Below are positions 46,101 to 58,114 of a stretch of DNA of 64,000 nucleotides, in pieces (position 1 is the first letter of the stretch; each line of letters starts with the position of its first letter). The notes beneath the pieces were generated by a model, which was not told the origin of the DNA, searched no databases, and saw only the letters and a program-made list of their open reading frames with translations. The position numbers and the translations under genes are program-made. The DNA is from Leucaena leucocephala (Eukaryota; Streptophyta; Magnoliopsida; Fabales; Fabaceae). The stretch lies in NCBI GenBank assembly GCA_037074615.1, contig CM073545.1, forward strand, positions 17,750,001 through 17,814,000. The letters run 5' to 3'.

Positions 46101-49100
46101 TTAAAAGAAATATTAGATATTAATATAAAAATTTTAATAATATGACTTATGAATATAATAAAAATATTTTTTATTTCTCGATTCTATAAATAAGACGAAA
46201 AGAGTAAGAGAGTAATTCTATTTACTCTTTCATATAATAAAATTGGTTAGCTTATTAAGAAAAGGGGGAAGTAAAGAGGGAAGGAGTGGTTTGACAAAGG
46301 CCACACTCTTTAACTTAACGAAATCTATGATTGCGTGTGTTAGCTTTGATGGTTTGGAAACGTGGGTGTCCAATCTTATGCGTGAAATCAACGTTAACCA
46401 ACCCCTCTCTCCCTCATCTACCTCCATAATCATACTCTCTCTCTAACCCTCATTTTTCTTCTATATTTTATTAATTAACCACACAGCACATATGCTCCTA
46501 ATTAATTAAGAAAAAGAAAAAGTGAAGGTTAGGGTGGTGCGTAACAGAAGCTAACACACCCAATGAAGAATCGAATAGAAGAAGCATATAATTAAAGCGT
46601 CGAGAGACATAACAGAGACTTTAGAACTCGTGATCCCCAAAAAGCTAAGGAACAAAGATAAGAACACGTTGGATGCTGGTTAGGAAGGAAGGTGCGATGA
46701 GTGGGTTACGTTACACGTCATAGAACAATCCGCCCAATGAAATTGCGTGCGGTTACTCACTAACTGTCCCCTACTGTTGATCCCCTCCAATTACTGCAAT
46801 TAATTACAGCAAGGCCATACTTGGGGGGGCTTGGCTTAGAGGGGAAGGTATAACTTATGGTTAATGATGGGATAGGCTCATGTCATACGCAACTCCCGTG
46901 GTCTTCCTCTGCCTTCTGGAGACGAAGAGAGAAGAGTAAGTTCTCTGGTTCAAAAGGCCAGCAGCGTGGGGTCCACCAGGTAGCACGTGTGAACTCGGAT
47001 TATAAAATCAAAGTCACAACGTTTCCATGTGTTTGGTGTCAACGTTACTGTATATACCATCATATATTTCCTTATCATGAGCCACCTCTCATTTTTTTTA
47101 GCCATATTTACTTTCGTAATATAATATTGCACCTCATACATTAGAAAAGTCAATTAATTCGCATGTATCCTGTCTTGTTCGGTCAACTAATTAAGTAGCT
47201 AGGCAGTGGTTATCTAATTGAACTCTTGCTCTTCTTCACATTATGGACAATTGTTCCTTTGGTCTATCAAAATTAATTATTTATTTTTTTTAATTAGGGT
47301 CGATAAAGAAATTAAAACACATTTTTTGGTTGCCACGTTATATAACTTATAAATATTGTGAGAATTTCCCCTTTATTTTTAAATTTGAAACGGAAACACA
47401 TTGACATGTGAGAGGACAACGAATTTTCATATGCTTTTCAAGAAAGCAATATGATCTTATATTTTACAAATCAACTGATTTTTCAGCATGTTTTTAGTTT
47501 GGCTCTCATTCTCTTTTCATCAACATCATGATTCACGATGGTGGCTTATAATAAAAATATATATTGCAGATGAATATTTGGCCTTAATTAGTTAAAATAA
47601 ATAAATTTAAATGTTATGCAGCACAACCACATCAATTATATAGAATTAAAGATTTCTCTTGTTGCACTAAGAAAAGATAGGTCATAATTAATTAATTATT
47701 TATAATTATTATAACTTTTTATTATGGTTAAAAATTTAAAATTTAATCTTCAAAAGATTTTAAACTCATATTTTAATTTTTAAAAAATTTTGAACCCTAT
47801 AATAGTAATTAATTATTACTATTAAAGTAGGGCTCAAAATCTTTCGAAAATCAAAGTAAACTTCCTGATCAAAAGTATTGATTACGGTTTACAAATAAAA
47901 AAAATTAAAACTATTAAATTGGATCGATCTATAATTATTTTTAATTGAATTGAGTATTATAATATTTTAAAAATATAGTTAATGATTGATTGATGATAAT
48001 TAAATATAAATTAAGACGTAGACTGCTATATACAAAATTGGAAATGTAAATGGTAATGAAGGGGGAGGAAATTTTCAGTAATTAAAGAAGGGGGGCGGTC
48101 AGTGATCGTAGCTAAGAAAGGGAAAAAGAAAAGTAGTTATGATTATGATTTTGAAACTAAAGCGTGAAATAAAGGCAGCTTTTATATATATATATATATA
48201 TATGGCTTTCATGAGGGGAAAGGAAGGAAGTTTAATTGGAAGGGCATGCTTGGCGGCCTATTGAACAAGTGCACTTTTCCTTTTCATCCCTTTCATTCTT
48301 CCTTAGACGTTCCGTTATCTCTCTTTTACAACTTCACATCGTCAATTATTATTTTTAAAATCCCCATGTTCTACAATTATAAATATTTATATGCATAATC
48401 ATATATCTTCAAATATATTAAAACTATTTTTTATTTCCTAAAATTTTCGTAACGCTAATATCTGTGAACAGTAAGATTGTTTTGTTAATGAATTAATATA
48501 TAATAATTCCTCTGAACAATTGTCCAAAAGAAAACACTAGTTATATATTGCTATTTTTGTAACTTGTTGGACGCTCCTTAAATTGCTTAAATGGCGTAAC
48601 TATAGGGCCCTCTCTTACTGAGCCACGTAAAAGTGATGTACAATGACTAGCCAACTCAATCCAAAACACATGCCCTCTGCAAACTCCACCCCTTTCTCTT
48701 TTCCCATCTTCCATCATCATCATCATCTCTCCCATCCCATCTATCTTAATCATCACATTTAATCCTTTGATTTATCGTCTCTTCCGTCTAACTGGCTGCA
48801 TTTCAAAATACGACATCAACGCTCCGAGTAACAATCCTACTCTACCCAACGGGATTTGAAACTAACAGGAACAGTGCCTCCAACAAGATTGATACATGTG
48901 CTTATAAACAATAACGACCCGACTTTAAAGAGTGGTATACTACAAGTAGTGGCTGTTTGTCAAATGAAATGGACAAAAACACAGACTCAGTATGACCCTC
49001 TGATACACCTTTCGGCAAATATTGTGACTTCTGTTATGCTCTTCTCTTCAATTTTAATCCCTCCAATAGTTAAACATGATTCTGCATCGCATAAACAACA

Positions 49101-49381
49101 TTGTCTTTGTCCTCCACCCCCATAGATTATTTCCCATGACTAATCTGACAAAACCTCAATGGTGGCCCACAAAACACTTGTCTTCACAACTCGTAATGCT
49201 GACACTAAAGTAGAAACTCTTCGTGCAACCATTAGACAATATGAGAGTCTACAGCATAAGACAACATTTAAGTGGTTATTGTACATTCAAATGTCGTATC
49301 ATATTGAAGATTATATTTCACACTAGTTGAGTTATTATCCTATTGTACATTTTTACACCACATATTATCATCAGCCTACTA
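43134..49381. other. Large intergenic region, no gene seen
   Basis: It is AT-rich with scattered short frames (for example plus 44,981-45,295 and 46,857-47,144) that match no family. A TA microsatellite lies at 48,183-48,203. I looked for splice-linked frames and tRNA or miRNA hairpins and found none convincing. A tRNA-like A-box near 43,716 is discussed under rejected items. Confidence 0.5.
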
Positions 49382-52300
49382 CTATGCTGATTCAGCAAAT
49401 CCAACTCTGTTGTTCCCATAGTCAAACACTGTGTGGTAGCGACCCATCAAAATATCCCCAACAATCCTGCATTTCAGAATCATCATTTCAAAGTCGTTGA
49501 GAAACATCTTCGTTTTATTGAAATGTTTTTGAAAAAAAGTCAACTCAGTGAGACTTAACCGAAAACAATGTCAAAAAGACGCTAAAAAAGCTAAAGAAGT
49601 GACGACTGTAACCATAGAGGCAATCGAGAAGGAGCTATATCCAGGGCTGTAAATCCACTAATGCATTGTGCTGCCTCTCCATATCCCACTTTCAGAACAT
49701 ACTGATTCATGAAAACGTCTCATTAGTCATAGCAGAAACTATGTTATATGCAAAATGCTAGCTAGGGTTTGGAAGTCAACATACCTGGTCGGGTGAGAGG
49801 TCAAAAGCTTTCCCACCAATGGTGAATGAAATGTTTAGAATGGAAGATAAGCTTCCACATTCAACTGTTGATTCTCCATTTGGATTTGGAAGACGATCAC
49901 AGAGCTGCACGTGAGATATTGAGGGTTTGATCGACCTTTTGCTGAAAGCAAGTTTATTTTCTGTTAGAGACATGAAATTAAGGATGTTTTAAAACTTAAC
50001 CTCATTGGCGTAGTCTAGGATCTGGTCTTCTGTCCCGTTTAGTTTCATCCTATTTGTAATCCATGCCACTGCCATCTCACAGAAAGTGCATCCAGTATCC
50101 TCAACACTCTCATATGCCTTCTCTGTATTATCCTCTACCACGCTCTTTATGCCCATGCTGCACAAAGATGATCACAGTGATTCAAAGTTAAAGAGGAAGA
50201 ACCTGAGGCATCTTCATAAAGTTAAGCTTTAAGCTTTTAGTGAACTTTTAATAATCTCTAACAATATGGTTGGTTGATTCTGACCTCACGCTGTGAGTCC
50301 CATCAAAAGTACAGAAACCAATTTGAGATCAAACTTGTTGTGGGAGAGCCTGTAAAAGAAGAAAACATAAGCATATTCACAAAACATAGTTCGTGTGTGA
50401 TTTTTTATCAGCAAACATAAGAAATGCAAACAGATCATGATACCTCATTCATGAGCATATCAATTATGTTTTTTCATACTGGTTAACCAATGCCTTGCAT
50501 TCTTGGCTAACTAATCCAGCCGCTCCAATTGCATGATTGATCTGAGCAATTAAACTCTGGAAATACAACATATGAAGTTAATTCCCGAAATTAGATTGAA
50601 AACTGTACATTGTAAGAAACGGAATAGCTTCCACAGGAACTTTAAAAGAGACTAACATAGTTGCATTCATTAGAATGGAATTAGGACTATTATGATATGT
50701 ATATATATATATATATATATATATTTGATTTTGTTCTGTTTTAAAACAATGAAAGTCACTCTTTTTCATACCGTTGGGCCGGCTAATAAAGAGGTTCCAG
50801 AATCTGCAATTGCTGAGCAACCAGCTGCACATACTCCTGAAAAGTGTGAAATATGCATCGTATTGAATAATCTCTATTCTCAAGAATACAAGAGATTATT
50901 AAGAGGATTCAGTTTAGATAGATGGATAGATAGATAGATAAATCCATTATAAGTGAATTACTAAAAAGTATGTCTGACATATTTATTTTCAAGAGTATAA
51001 AATAATGTTCAGTCATAGATAACAGTTGTTTCACCACCGATTAGTACATCTCCCATTTCAAACTGCATTGAAGGGGAAACAGTAAGGATGAAGAAAAGAT
51101 GAAATCTGAAACATGTAATTTATTTAAGAAAAAATGGTTTAAGTTTCAAAAGGAAGAAACTGCCAATATCCTTTCTGGGTGACTGGAACATATGTGTGTT
51201 CGCCTTTGTAATGATCTGAATCAACCCCTCCAAATACAATCTCACCTCCTTCTTCCCCATCAACATTGCGGTTCAACCAGAATGAAAAAGCCGGTTCTTT
51301 CAAAAGTTGTTGATCAAGCATGTTGTACCTAAGATTATCAGATATCACAAACAACACAGTTTCAATCAATATAAAATAGACATTTAAGTCTATTATCTGT
51401 GGGACTCAATGAAAGCTATTTTTCACAAGCTTAAGTTTTTATTTATGATTAACTTTGTCTATAAACGTTTCGTAAACAAAATCTTCCTGCCAACTTATCA
51501 TACAGGAACAGCATTACCGACAGATATTTCTTGAAATCCGAGGGCTAGAAGACCATCAAACTTGGCAGCCAAGAATGTGATGCTAGGCTCTCTGGTTGCC
51601 TCAATAAAATCCTAAATAGAAGAAAATGTTGCAAAGACAGACTCAATAAATGAACTTGATGACAACAAAAGTTCTCATTCAGTAACATTTTACCTGGTTT
51701 TTAACAATCAAATCACCGAGTCCAACATTATCCTGGCTAAAGAAACCTGAAATAGCTCCTGTACCATAATGGATCTCAGCAGATGTCCCTGCACCAAAAA
51801 AAAAAAAAGGGGGGACATATTTCAATATATTGTCATCCGCATGAGTCAAGTAGATAGGTCAATGAACTCCTAGAGTCATTTAGAATCTTAGAGTTTTTCA
51901 TGAAGGAATAGAGCCCAGGTTGCTAAGAGAACTAACATCAAAGAAATGAATAGATAATAATATCTTTTATCAATCTTATTGTCTAAAAGTTCTTTTCTTT
52001 TCTTGACAAATCTGATGGTACGAGGGTTTAGTTAATGGATTTCTTCAGTCACATTCGAGCACACCCCAATTGATGGATATCCAAGAAATAACTTTCAATG
52101 TTTTCTAGTTAGAAATAAACCATAATGATAAGGGGGAAGCAATGGGAGAATCATAAGGTGATTTTTAGTTGGCAATTCAAGAGAAATGAGCTATGAGCTA
52201 CCATTTTTGTTGTAAGAGGTGGAGAGGCTTGACTTGTATCTTGAGTGTAAATAACAAGCAACCTACACTTAGACAGAATCATTTGCTTTTCTTATGCCTA

Positions 52301-52708
52301 TCCAATTAAAACGAACGCTTCAACATGAAAATGTAAATAACGAAAGAAAGATTGAGAAGACTTACTGAAAAGTAACATTTAGAGGAAGGCACCCAGAGAT
52401 TGGAACTGCCAGTGTCGAATATCACAGTAAACTTCTTAGAAGGAGTTCCAATACCAACCTAACCAAAACACGGAGCATTTATATAGTTCTTTAACCCAAT
52501 AATACTTGTGTCATCAGAATTCCTATATCTTCCACTGGAATGATATCTTTTAGTTACTTTAAATAAATCTCCTTCCCTAGATTCAGCTTGCGTGGTAAGC
52601 AGATTGCTTTGATCCAATTTATTTTTTTTAATCCGATTCTGATTAACCCATTACTGGGTGCAGAAGTAAAAAGGGAAGAGCAACCAAAGAACTGTATTTT
52701 GAAGTCAT
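49382..52708 (-). pseudogene. Plant aspartic protease (phytepsin type, with PSI), decayed
   Basis: Phytepsins are vacuolar aspartic proteases with an inserted saposin-like PSI domain. The exon skeleton is complete on the minus strand: 52708-52366, 52262-52202, 51788-51694, 51611-51499, 51328-51160, 51062-51023, 50836-50772, 50556-50444, 50349-50285, 50157-50001, 49904-49785, 49701-49613, 49466-49382. Both catalytic motifs survive (FDTGSSNLWVP; IADSGTSLLAGP), as does the end GRYHTVFDYG to ESA. But there are frame breaks after the signal peptide and in the A-run near 52,622-52,630, a TAG just before VGIGTP, lost GT donors at 51,497-51,498 (now AT) and 51,158-51,159 (now TT), a misfit donor near 51,020, a one-base loss in the exon at 50,444-50,556, and TGA for a PSI Cys in the exon at 50,285-50,349. 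Several independent lesions make a pseudogene, not a sequencing slip. Confidence 0.9.
50699..50724. repeat. TA microsatellite inside the aspartic protease pseudogene
   Basis: An uninterrupted TA run in the intron between the DSGTS exon (50,772-50,836) and the next one (50,444-50,556). Confidence 0.8.
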
Positions 52709-53232
52709 TTTTGAGGTCTGTAGAATTGAAAATGCATACGAATCTGTTAGAATACAACCTGAGCAAAAAGAACAGAACTTTAAAAACTGACATAAAAGAG
52801 AAATTCAACCAGCACGATAGGACAAAAACATGGAGTTAATTGGCCAAAAAAAATGGAGAATCGAAAAGAAAGAAAAGAAAAGAAAAGAATGACGAAGTTC
52901 TTGAGTCACCCACCTGAGAATCACATAGAGAGAACTGAAGCAGAAGACAGCAAAAGAGAGTAATAAGAAAACTTGTTTGCTAATCCCAAGTCTTACCGAC
53001 GATATCAGCTACCACGCTTACGGCTTATCCGCCATTCTTGTTTTTTTGTTACAAGGAATTTTTTAAAAAGGTTGGCTTCACCCACCCACTAAAGTACACG
53101 AAGTCTCTGCAATATGAATATGACCTCTCTGTTATTCTTAAATATAAGTTTAAGTATTTAAAATTTAGATATTTTTTCAAGCCCTACGGATTAAAATCAT
53201 AACACACGCTCCAATATCCGACATTGTTGATA

Positions 53233-53715
53233 GGGTGCGTTTGGATTAGTTTTTGAAGAATAGATTCTGGGAATAATAGATTCTGGGAAGAATAGATTTT
53301 AGAAATAGAGATGTTTGGATGATTAGTAGTAGAATTACTTTTTATATTAGTAAATTACTAAAAAGGGTATGATTTGATTAAAAGTATGAGAGAGGAAAGA
53401 TGATAGAAAAGAAAGAGAAGAGAGTGTAGAGAGGAGAGAGAAAAAGAGAGATAAGAGAAGAGAGAGGAAAAAGAAAAATAGAGATAAGAGAGGAGAGAGG
53501 ATGTAAAAAAAAATAGGTGCAGAATAGTAATTGAATAATCCATAACCTAGGTTTCAAACCAAAAACTATTTTCAGTGTCTTATTCAAAACCTAGGTTTCA
53601 AACCGAGATTTTGCTAAAAATCAATTCTCAACAAAAAATGACTGTTTCTGTAAAAATTTTCTAAACCGCGATTTTGACCAGAATCAATTCTCAGAATTGA
53701 TATCCAAACACACAC
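53233..53715. mobile_element. Tourist-like MITE, purine-core family, copy E
   Basis: It runs from GGGTGCGTTTGGATTAG to CCAAACACACAC. It has the full set of internal family landmarks: GGATGATTAGTAGTAGAATT, TTTTTATATTAGTAAATTAC, a GA-rich core (53,390-53,510) and two AACCTAGGTTTCAAA copies. It closely resembles copy C. The right flank TTA is shared with copy F; the left flank is ATA. Confidence 0.7.
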
Positions 53716-53718
53716 TTA

Positions 53719-54302
53719 GGGTGTGTTTAGATTAGCTTTTGGAGAATAGATTCTGGGAATAATAGATTTTAGAGAATAGATTTTGGAAGAATAGATTTTG
53801 GGGAGAATATATTTTAGGAATAGAGATGTTTGGATGATTAGATTTTAGGAATAGAGAAGAAAAAGGAGAGAGAAGAGAGTATAGAGAGGAGAGAGAAGAG
53901 AAAGAAAAAAAATAATACACATATATATGTGTTTGAGGAAGATAAAAATTTATAATATTTACCTTAATTTTAATTTTTTTTACTTAAATAATATTTTTAA
54001 TGTAAAATTTTTGTAGATAATTAAAATTTTATATAATAATATTCTCTTTTATGGATTATACTAGAGTCCACGTGGGTAGGCCAAAATATATGGGTCCCAT
54101 ATGTGAAGCTAAAACCATGGAAAAGCTCCGCATACAAAATTAACACTCATCCAGATTATTTCAAAACCATGGTTTTACGAAGTAAAACGATGGTTTTGAA
54201 AAAAAATTAATTTTTGGTTTAAAATTGATGTTTGGGTGAAATTTGGTAAAATCTAAGTTTGAGATGAAAGTTGATTTTTAAACTGAGATGACAAACACAC
54301 AC
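53719..54302. mobile_element. Tourist-like MITE, purine-core family, copy F
   Basis: It begins GGGTGTGTTTAGATTAGC at 53,719 and ends ACAAACACACAC at 54,302, with TTA on both sides (53,716-53,718 and 54,303-54,305). It has repeated AATAGATTTTGG-type motifs and a short GA-rich core (53,850-53,920), but a different AT-rich right half. It directly abuts copy E. Confidence 0.65.
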
Positions 54303-54612
54303 TTAGTCAAAGAAAATCTACCGCCAAACGCAAATTCAGAATCGTTATTGCTCTACGTTTTTTTTTTCATCTTTGGACCTCTTACTGTACTACTTAAATA
54401 ACATGTTTGGGCTTTATTTGTGGGAAAAGATTGGGCCGAAACGGGAAAAAGGATTTGTATGGGAAGAAAAAAAAATTATTATTATAAAAAACTAATACTT
54501 AAATCAGATTTAAAGACTTGTAAAAATTTTGATGCAGCACAATTGTTATAATATCGATAATTTGTTGATCACTCAAATCAAATATCTCTTGAGTAAACTA
54601 TGAAAAATTAAA

Positions 54613-54690
54613 TTACAATTCATCCCACGTAAGAAAAATAATCTTGTGGATACACTTACAAAAGATGATCTAATTAGGTCTTTTATTTTT
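54613..54690 (+). mobile_element. Ty1/copia retrotransposon remnant (RNase H end)
   Basis: The plus frame from 54,613 reads LQFIPRKNNLVDTLTKDDL, matching the pattern LQFIPxxNxLADxxTKxL at the end of copia RNase H. Upstream (54,560-54,612) weak similarity continues but with stops. No LTRs or other pol domains were seen, so only a short degraded piece remains. Confidence 0.5.
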
Positions 54691-54699
54691 AATTATCAC

Positions 54700-55745
54700 C
54701 CGTCACATATGTTAAATTTAGTGGATACTGAGTGTTTGGGATTAATTTTTTCATTAAGCTTGGCCTTCATTTCATATAAAAAAAAATCTTTTTCTTTAAA
54801 AATTGAGATGTTTGTTGTACTATTATTACTTAATAGTAATTATATTTATTTCTTATTCAGAAATACTTTTTATTTATAGAACTATTTTTTCCATTATATT
54901 TAGTTATGTAATTGAGATATTAGAATTTGAAACTTTATTCCGTCTAATGTATGAGGAAAAAAATTATCAAATTCAAAAGTTGTATGTTTAAAAGATAAGG
55001 GTGTTTAGGTAGCTTTTTCTCAAAAATCATGATTTATGACCTAAACCAGACATACACATTGAGTTGTATGTTTAAAAGACATAGAGCTAGTGTTTCTCTT
55101 TCAGATGAGCATGGCCATCTTTTGTTCGAAAGCAACGTTTTGTGGGAAGTAATCATTTTTCCCGTCCCATAAACATATGTTCAACTCTGCAAAAACACAC
55201 TAGACAAATTTGATTTCCCAGTCATACGTGTAATTACTTTTTTCTCCTACTTTATCATTTTTTTTGAATTACTATAAGATCCTAACGTAAGAATTTAATT
55301 ACCAAAAAATTATAAATAATATAAACATATCGTCAATTCCTACATTTAAACTCACTATAGTTAGCTCTTAAGTTGTTATTAAAATTTTTAGATAATTAAA
55401 GTATTTATTTAGAATCTCATAGTAATTCTTTCTTTTTTATTCTTCCCTATTTCTAGTAAAAAATCAAAAACATCCTTACCCAACAAGCAACAATCTTCCA
55501 CCAATTTTAATATACTATATTTAAACAAATTCAGAATTAAACAATGAGTTGCTACTTGCTAGTCTAAATTACATTCAAATTTTATTTCGATTCTACTATA
55601 GAGATAACTGAAAAAATTGAATCTCTACGTTGGTAATATTGAAATAATAAAAATAATAGAAAGGAATCAACTCAAGTTTTCCAGCTTCACTAAAATGAAG
55701 AAAAGAAATCAAATCTATCTAGTCTAACTAGTTACCTATATATAT
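54700..55745. other. AT-rich intergenic DNA downstream of the WRKY pseudogene
   Basis: No gene was seen. From about 55,530 the sequence begins to resemble the DNA downstream of the intact WRKY copy (about 60,450 on), marking one end of the tandem duplication. Confidence 0.5.
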
Positions 55746-58114
55746 CTAGTTCCATATAACATTTGAATCATTATTGTCACCACTTGCTATAACACCACCA
55801 TTATTGTCACGGTTAACATTCTTTTGGTAGAGCAGAACCCATGATAGAAGTAATAGCCGCTGTCAAAGCTGTTGTGAGATTAGGATTAGCTGCTATAATA
55901 GCACTCAATGGCAAGGGGTCTTTGTTATTCATTTGAAGCCTGAAAAACTTGATTGATTGTTGCTATAAAGCGCTTGAGCCAGAACCTGAGTGAAACCGTG
56001 AGAGGCATTATTATTTGAAAAAGGCACTTGAAATTGAGTAGAAGGTTGTGTTGTTGGAAGAATAGTTAAGTCCAACTTAATAGTTGGAAATGGAGTTGAG
56101 GCCGAGAGAGTTGCAATGTTACTTGAAGAACAAGGAAGCAATGTCGTCCTTGTCAAGAAGCTTCCATTCCTTAGACCATCATTGCTTGACATTGATCCTG
56201 AAAACGATGTCCTTACTGCTGCGGCTGTTGTTTGTGCCATTGCCATTGCTGTCGGAGGTAATGCATGGTTATGATTTCCTTCATATATATGTTGTGGCTA
56301 AGATTGATCGATCCTCTGCACACCTTTGCACCTATGATATTGTTACCAGGATTCATTTACATTTTTGGACAAAAATATTAAAAATATATGTTTTGTTTTT
56401 ATTTACTATATATAGACCTTTCTAGTATACTTGATGAATTCATATTAATCGAATAATGTTCCACCTTCTTTTAAAAAAATGTGAATCTAAATGAAATTAG
56501 AGTTTCAAGAATTAAATTATAAAATGCTGAATGCAAAAGACTTTCAATTTTTAAGATAATATGTAACAAATTTCTTATAATTATGAAGATTCAATAACAA
56601 GAATTAGTTACGAGGCAAGAAATTATGCGATGAAAAGATCCACTTGTTCTTGAATAATCATAGGACACTTGTTTTGTTTTGATTAAAAAAAATGCTGAAA
56701 TCAAATTTGCCCCCAATTAGTTTGTGTTATATTCTAGGCCCATTATTAATTTGTTTTTTAATCCGTCTCTGGATTTTGAAAAACTGAGTTGAGCACTTGC
56801 AATAGCACAATGAAGGGTACGATTAAAAGAATCTGATAGATGAATATCTGTTTTTAAACGGGACAACCCGTACCCATGGTGTAGCCATAATAAGCTCGAG
56901 GGCATGGATTCCCTTTGGCCATTTTCTGCCCATATTTTCTCCATCAGTAATCTGATTATCACATTATTCAATCACTTTATTAAATGTACAAGAAAGAAAT
57001 TAGCAAAATCATAGTAAAATTAATTGGGACATAATGCTGTATGACACCCCATAGGTGCTTCTGAAAAAGCTTTAATTGCAACTCTTGCCTTCTTCATAAT
57101 GACTTCCACCTGATCATCAACGCTTTTGGGAGGAATATACGTTTGATTAATCTTGTCAGCTTCTTGTTCAACTTTAGTTTCTTTGTTAAATTCCTTCTTC
57201 CCAGAACCAATTCTGTCACTGCATCCCACTTCAAAGGGTGATCTTGATCCGTCACTGCTTCTCCTGGCATACGAAGAAGGCGAAGGCTCATCGCTATTAG
57301 CCTGATCACCTTCATCGATTGAAGCTAATCCAAGATCTATGAATTTCCTTGCCACTAAGGTCCCTCTATGTTACTCTCAGTTTGTTTCTTTTCTTCGGGA
57401 CTTGAATCATTGATCACCTCGATTTCAGGTTTCTCAGCATCCTCACCGCAATTACGAGACTCGATAAGTTCTGTATGCATCTTCAGAGCATTGTAGTCGG
57501 TGTTAACCTCATTTAGCATGTCATTCAGCTTATTATGATTTTCTCCCATCATCACCTCCTCTAACTCAGCTCGAACAACAGCAATCTCAGTCTGAATTCA
57601 AACATACACGTAAATGATATATTCAACCCCAGAAGAAAAATCAAAACAAGAATCACCCAACAAAAAAAGGTCATTCAGTTCACTGTTAAATCTAGATTTC
57701 TCACCTGAATCTTGGTTAGACTCTCTTCAAAATTATAATATATGGCAAACTCGTCATCCAACAAGGATCGGTCGGCGTTAGTAGTCAAGAGATTCAGACC
57801 AGTCTATAAAACAGAACAAGAAACAAAACCAGAGAGGGTGAGAATATGAAACATATAAAGGATACATGAAGATGAGGTGAGAATGAAGAACTCACGTTTA
57901 CTTTGAATTGAATAGGATGAGGAGGGTTAGGGGAATCAGCATTGGAAGAGGCAGCAGGCCTGACATTATTGTTGTTGGAGAAGAAGTCCATCTCAAAGAA
58001 AGGGATTGAAGAGTCCATGGGACGTTGAAGGGCGACATAGAGAACAATGGGATTGGAGAAGAAGAAGCTGCTCATCAAAGCTGGATCAATCGGGAGTCCA
58101 CTCCCTGTGGCCAT
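55746..58114 (-). pseudogene. WRKY transcription factor, group IIb, tandem pseudogene copy
   Basis: It aligns exon for exon with the intact WRKY gene at 60,672-63,129. Exons: 58114-57896, 57803-57705, 57591-57050, 56951-56848, 56331-55746. Lesions: a one-base insertion near 57,365-57,370 bringing TAG at 57,355-57,357; donor GT to GG after exon 3 (57,048-57,049); a 10-base deletion at about 56,939-56,944 removing CQW, so the WRKY motif loses its Trp and frame; an in-frame TAA in the zinc-finger exon; donor GT to AT after exon 4 (56,846-56,847); a 2-base insertion in exon 5 before the zinc-finger His pair. Exon 1 also has an in-frame deletion relative to the other copy. Exon 2 and the start are intact, so a truncated N-terminal protein (leucine-zipper part only) is the most that could be made. 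Confidence 0.93.
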
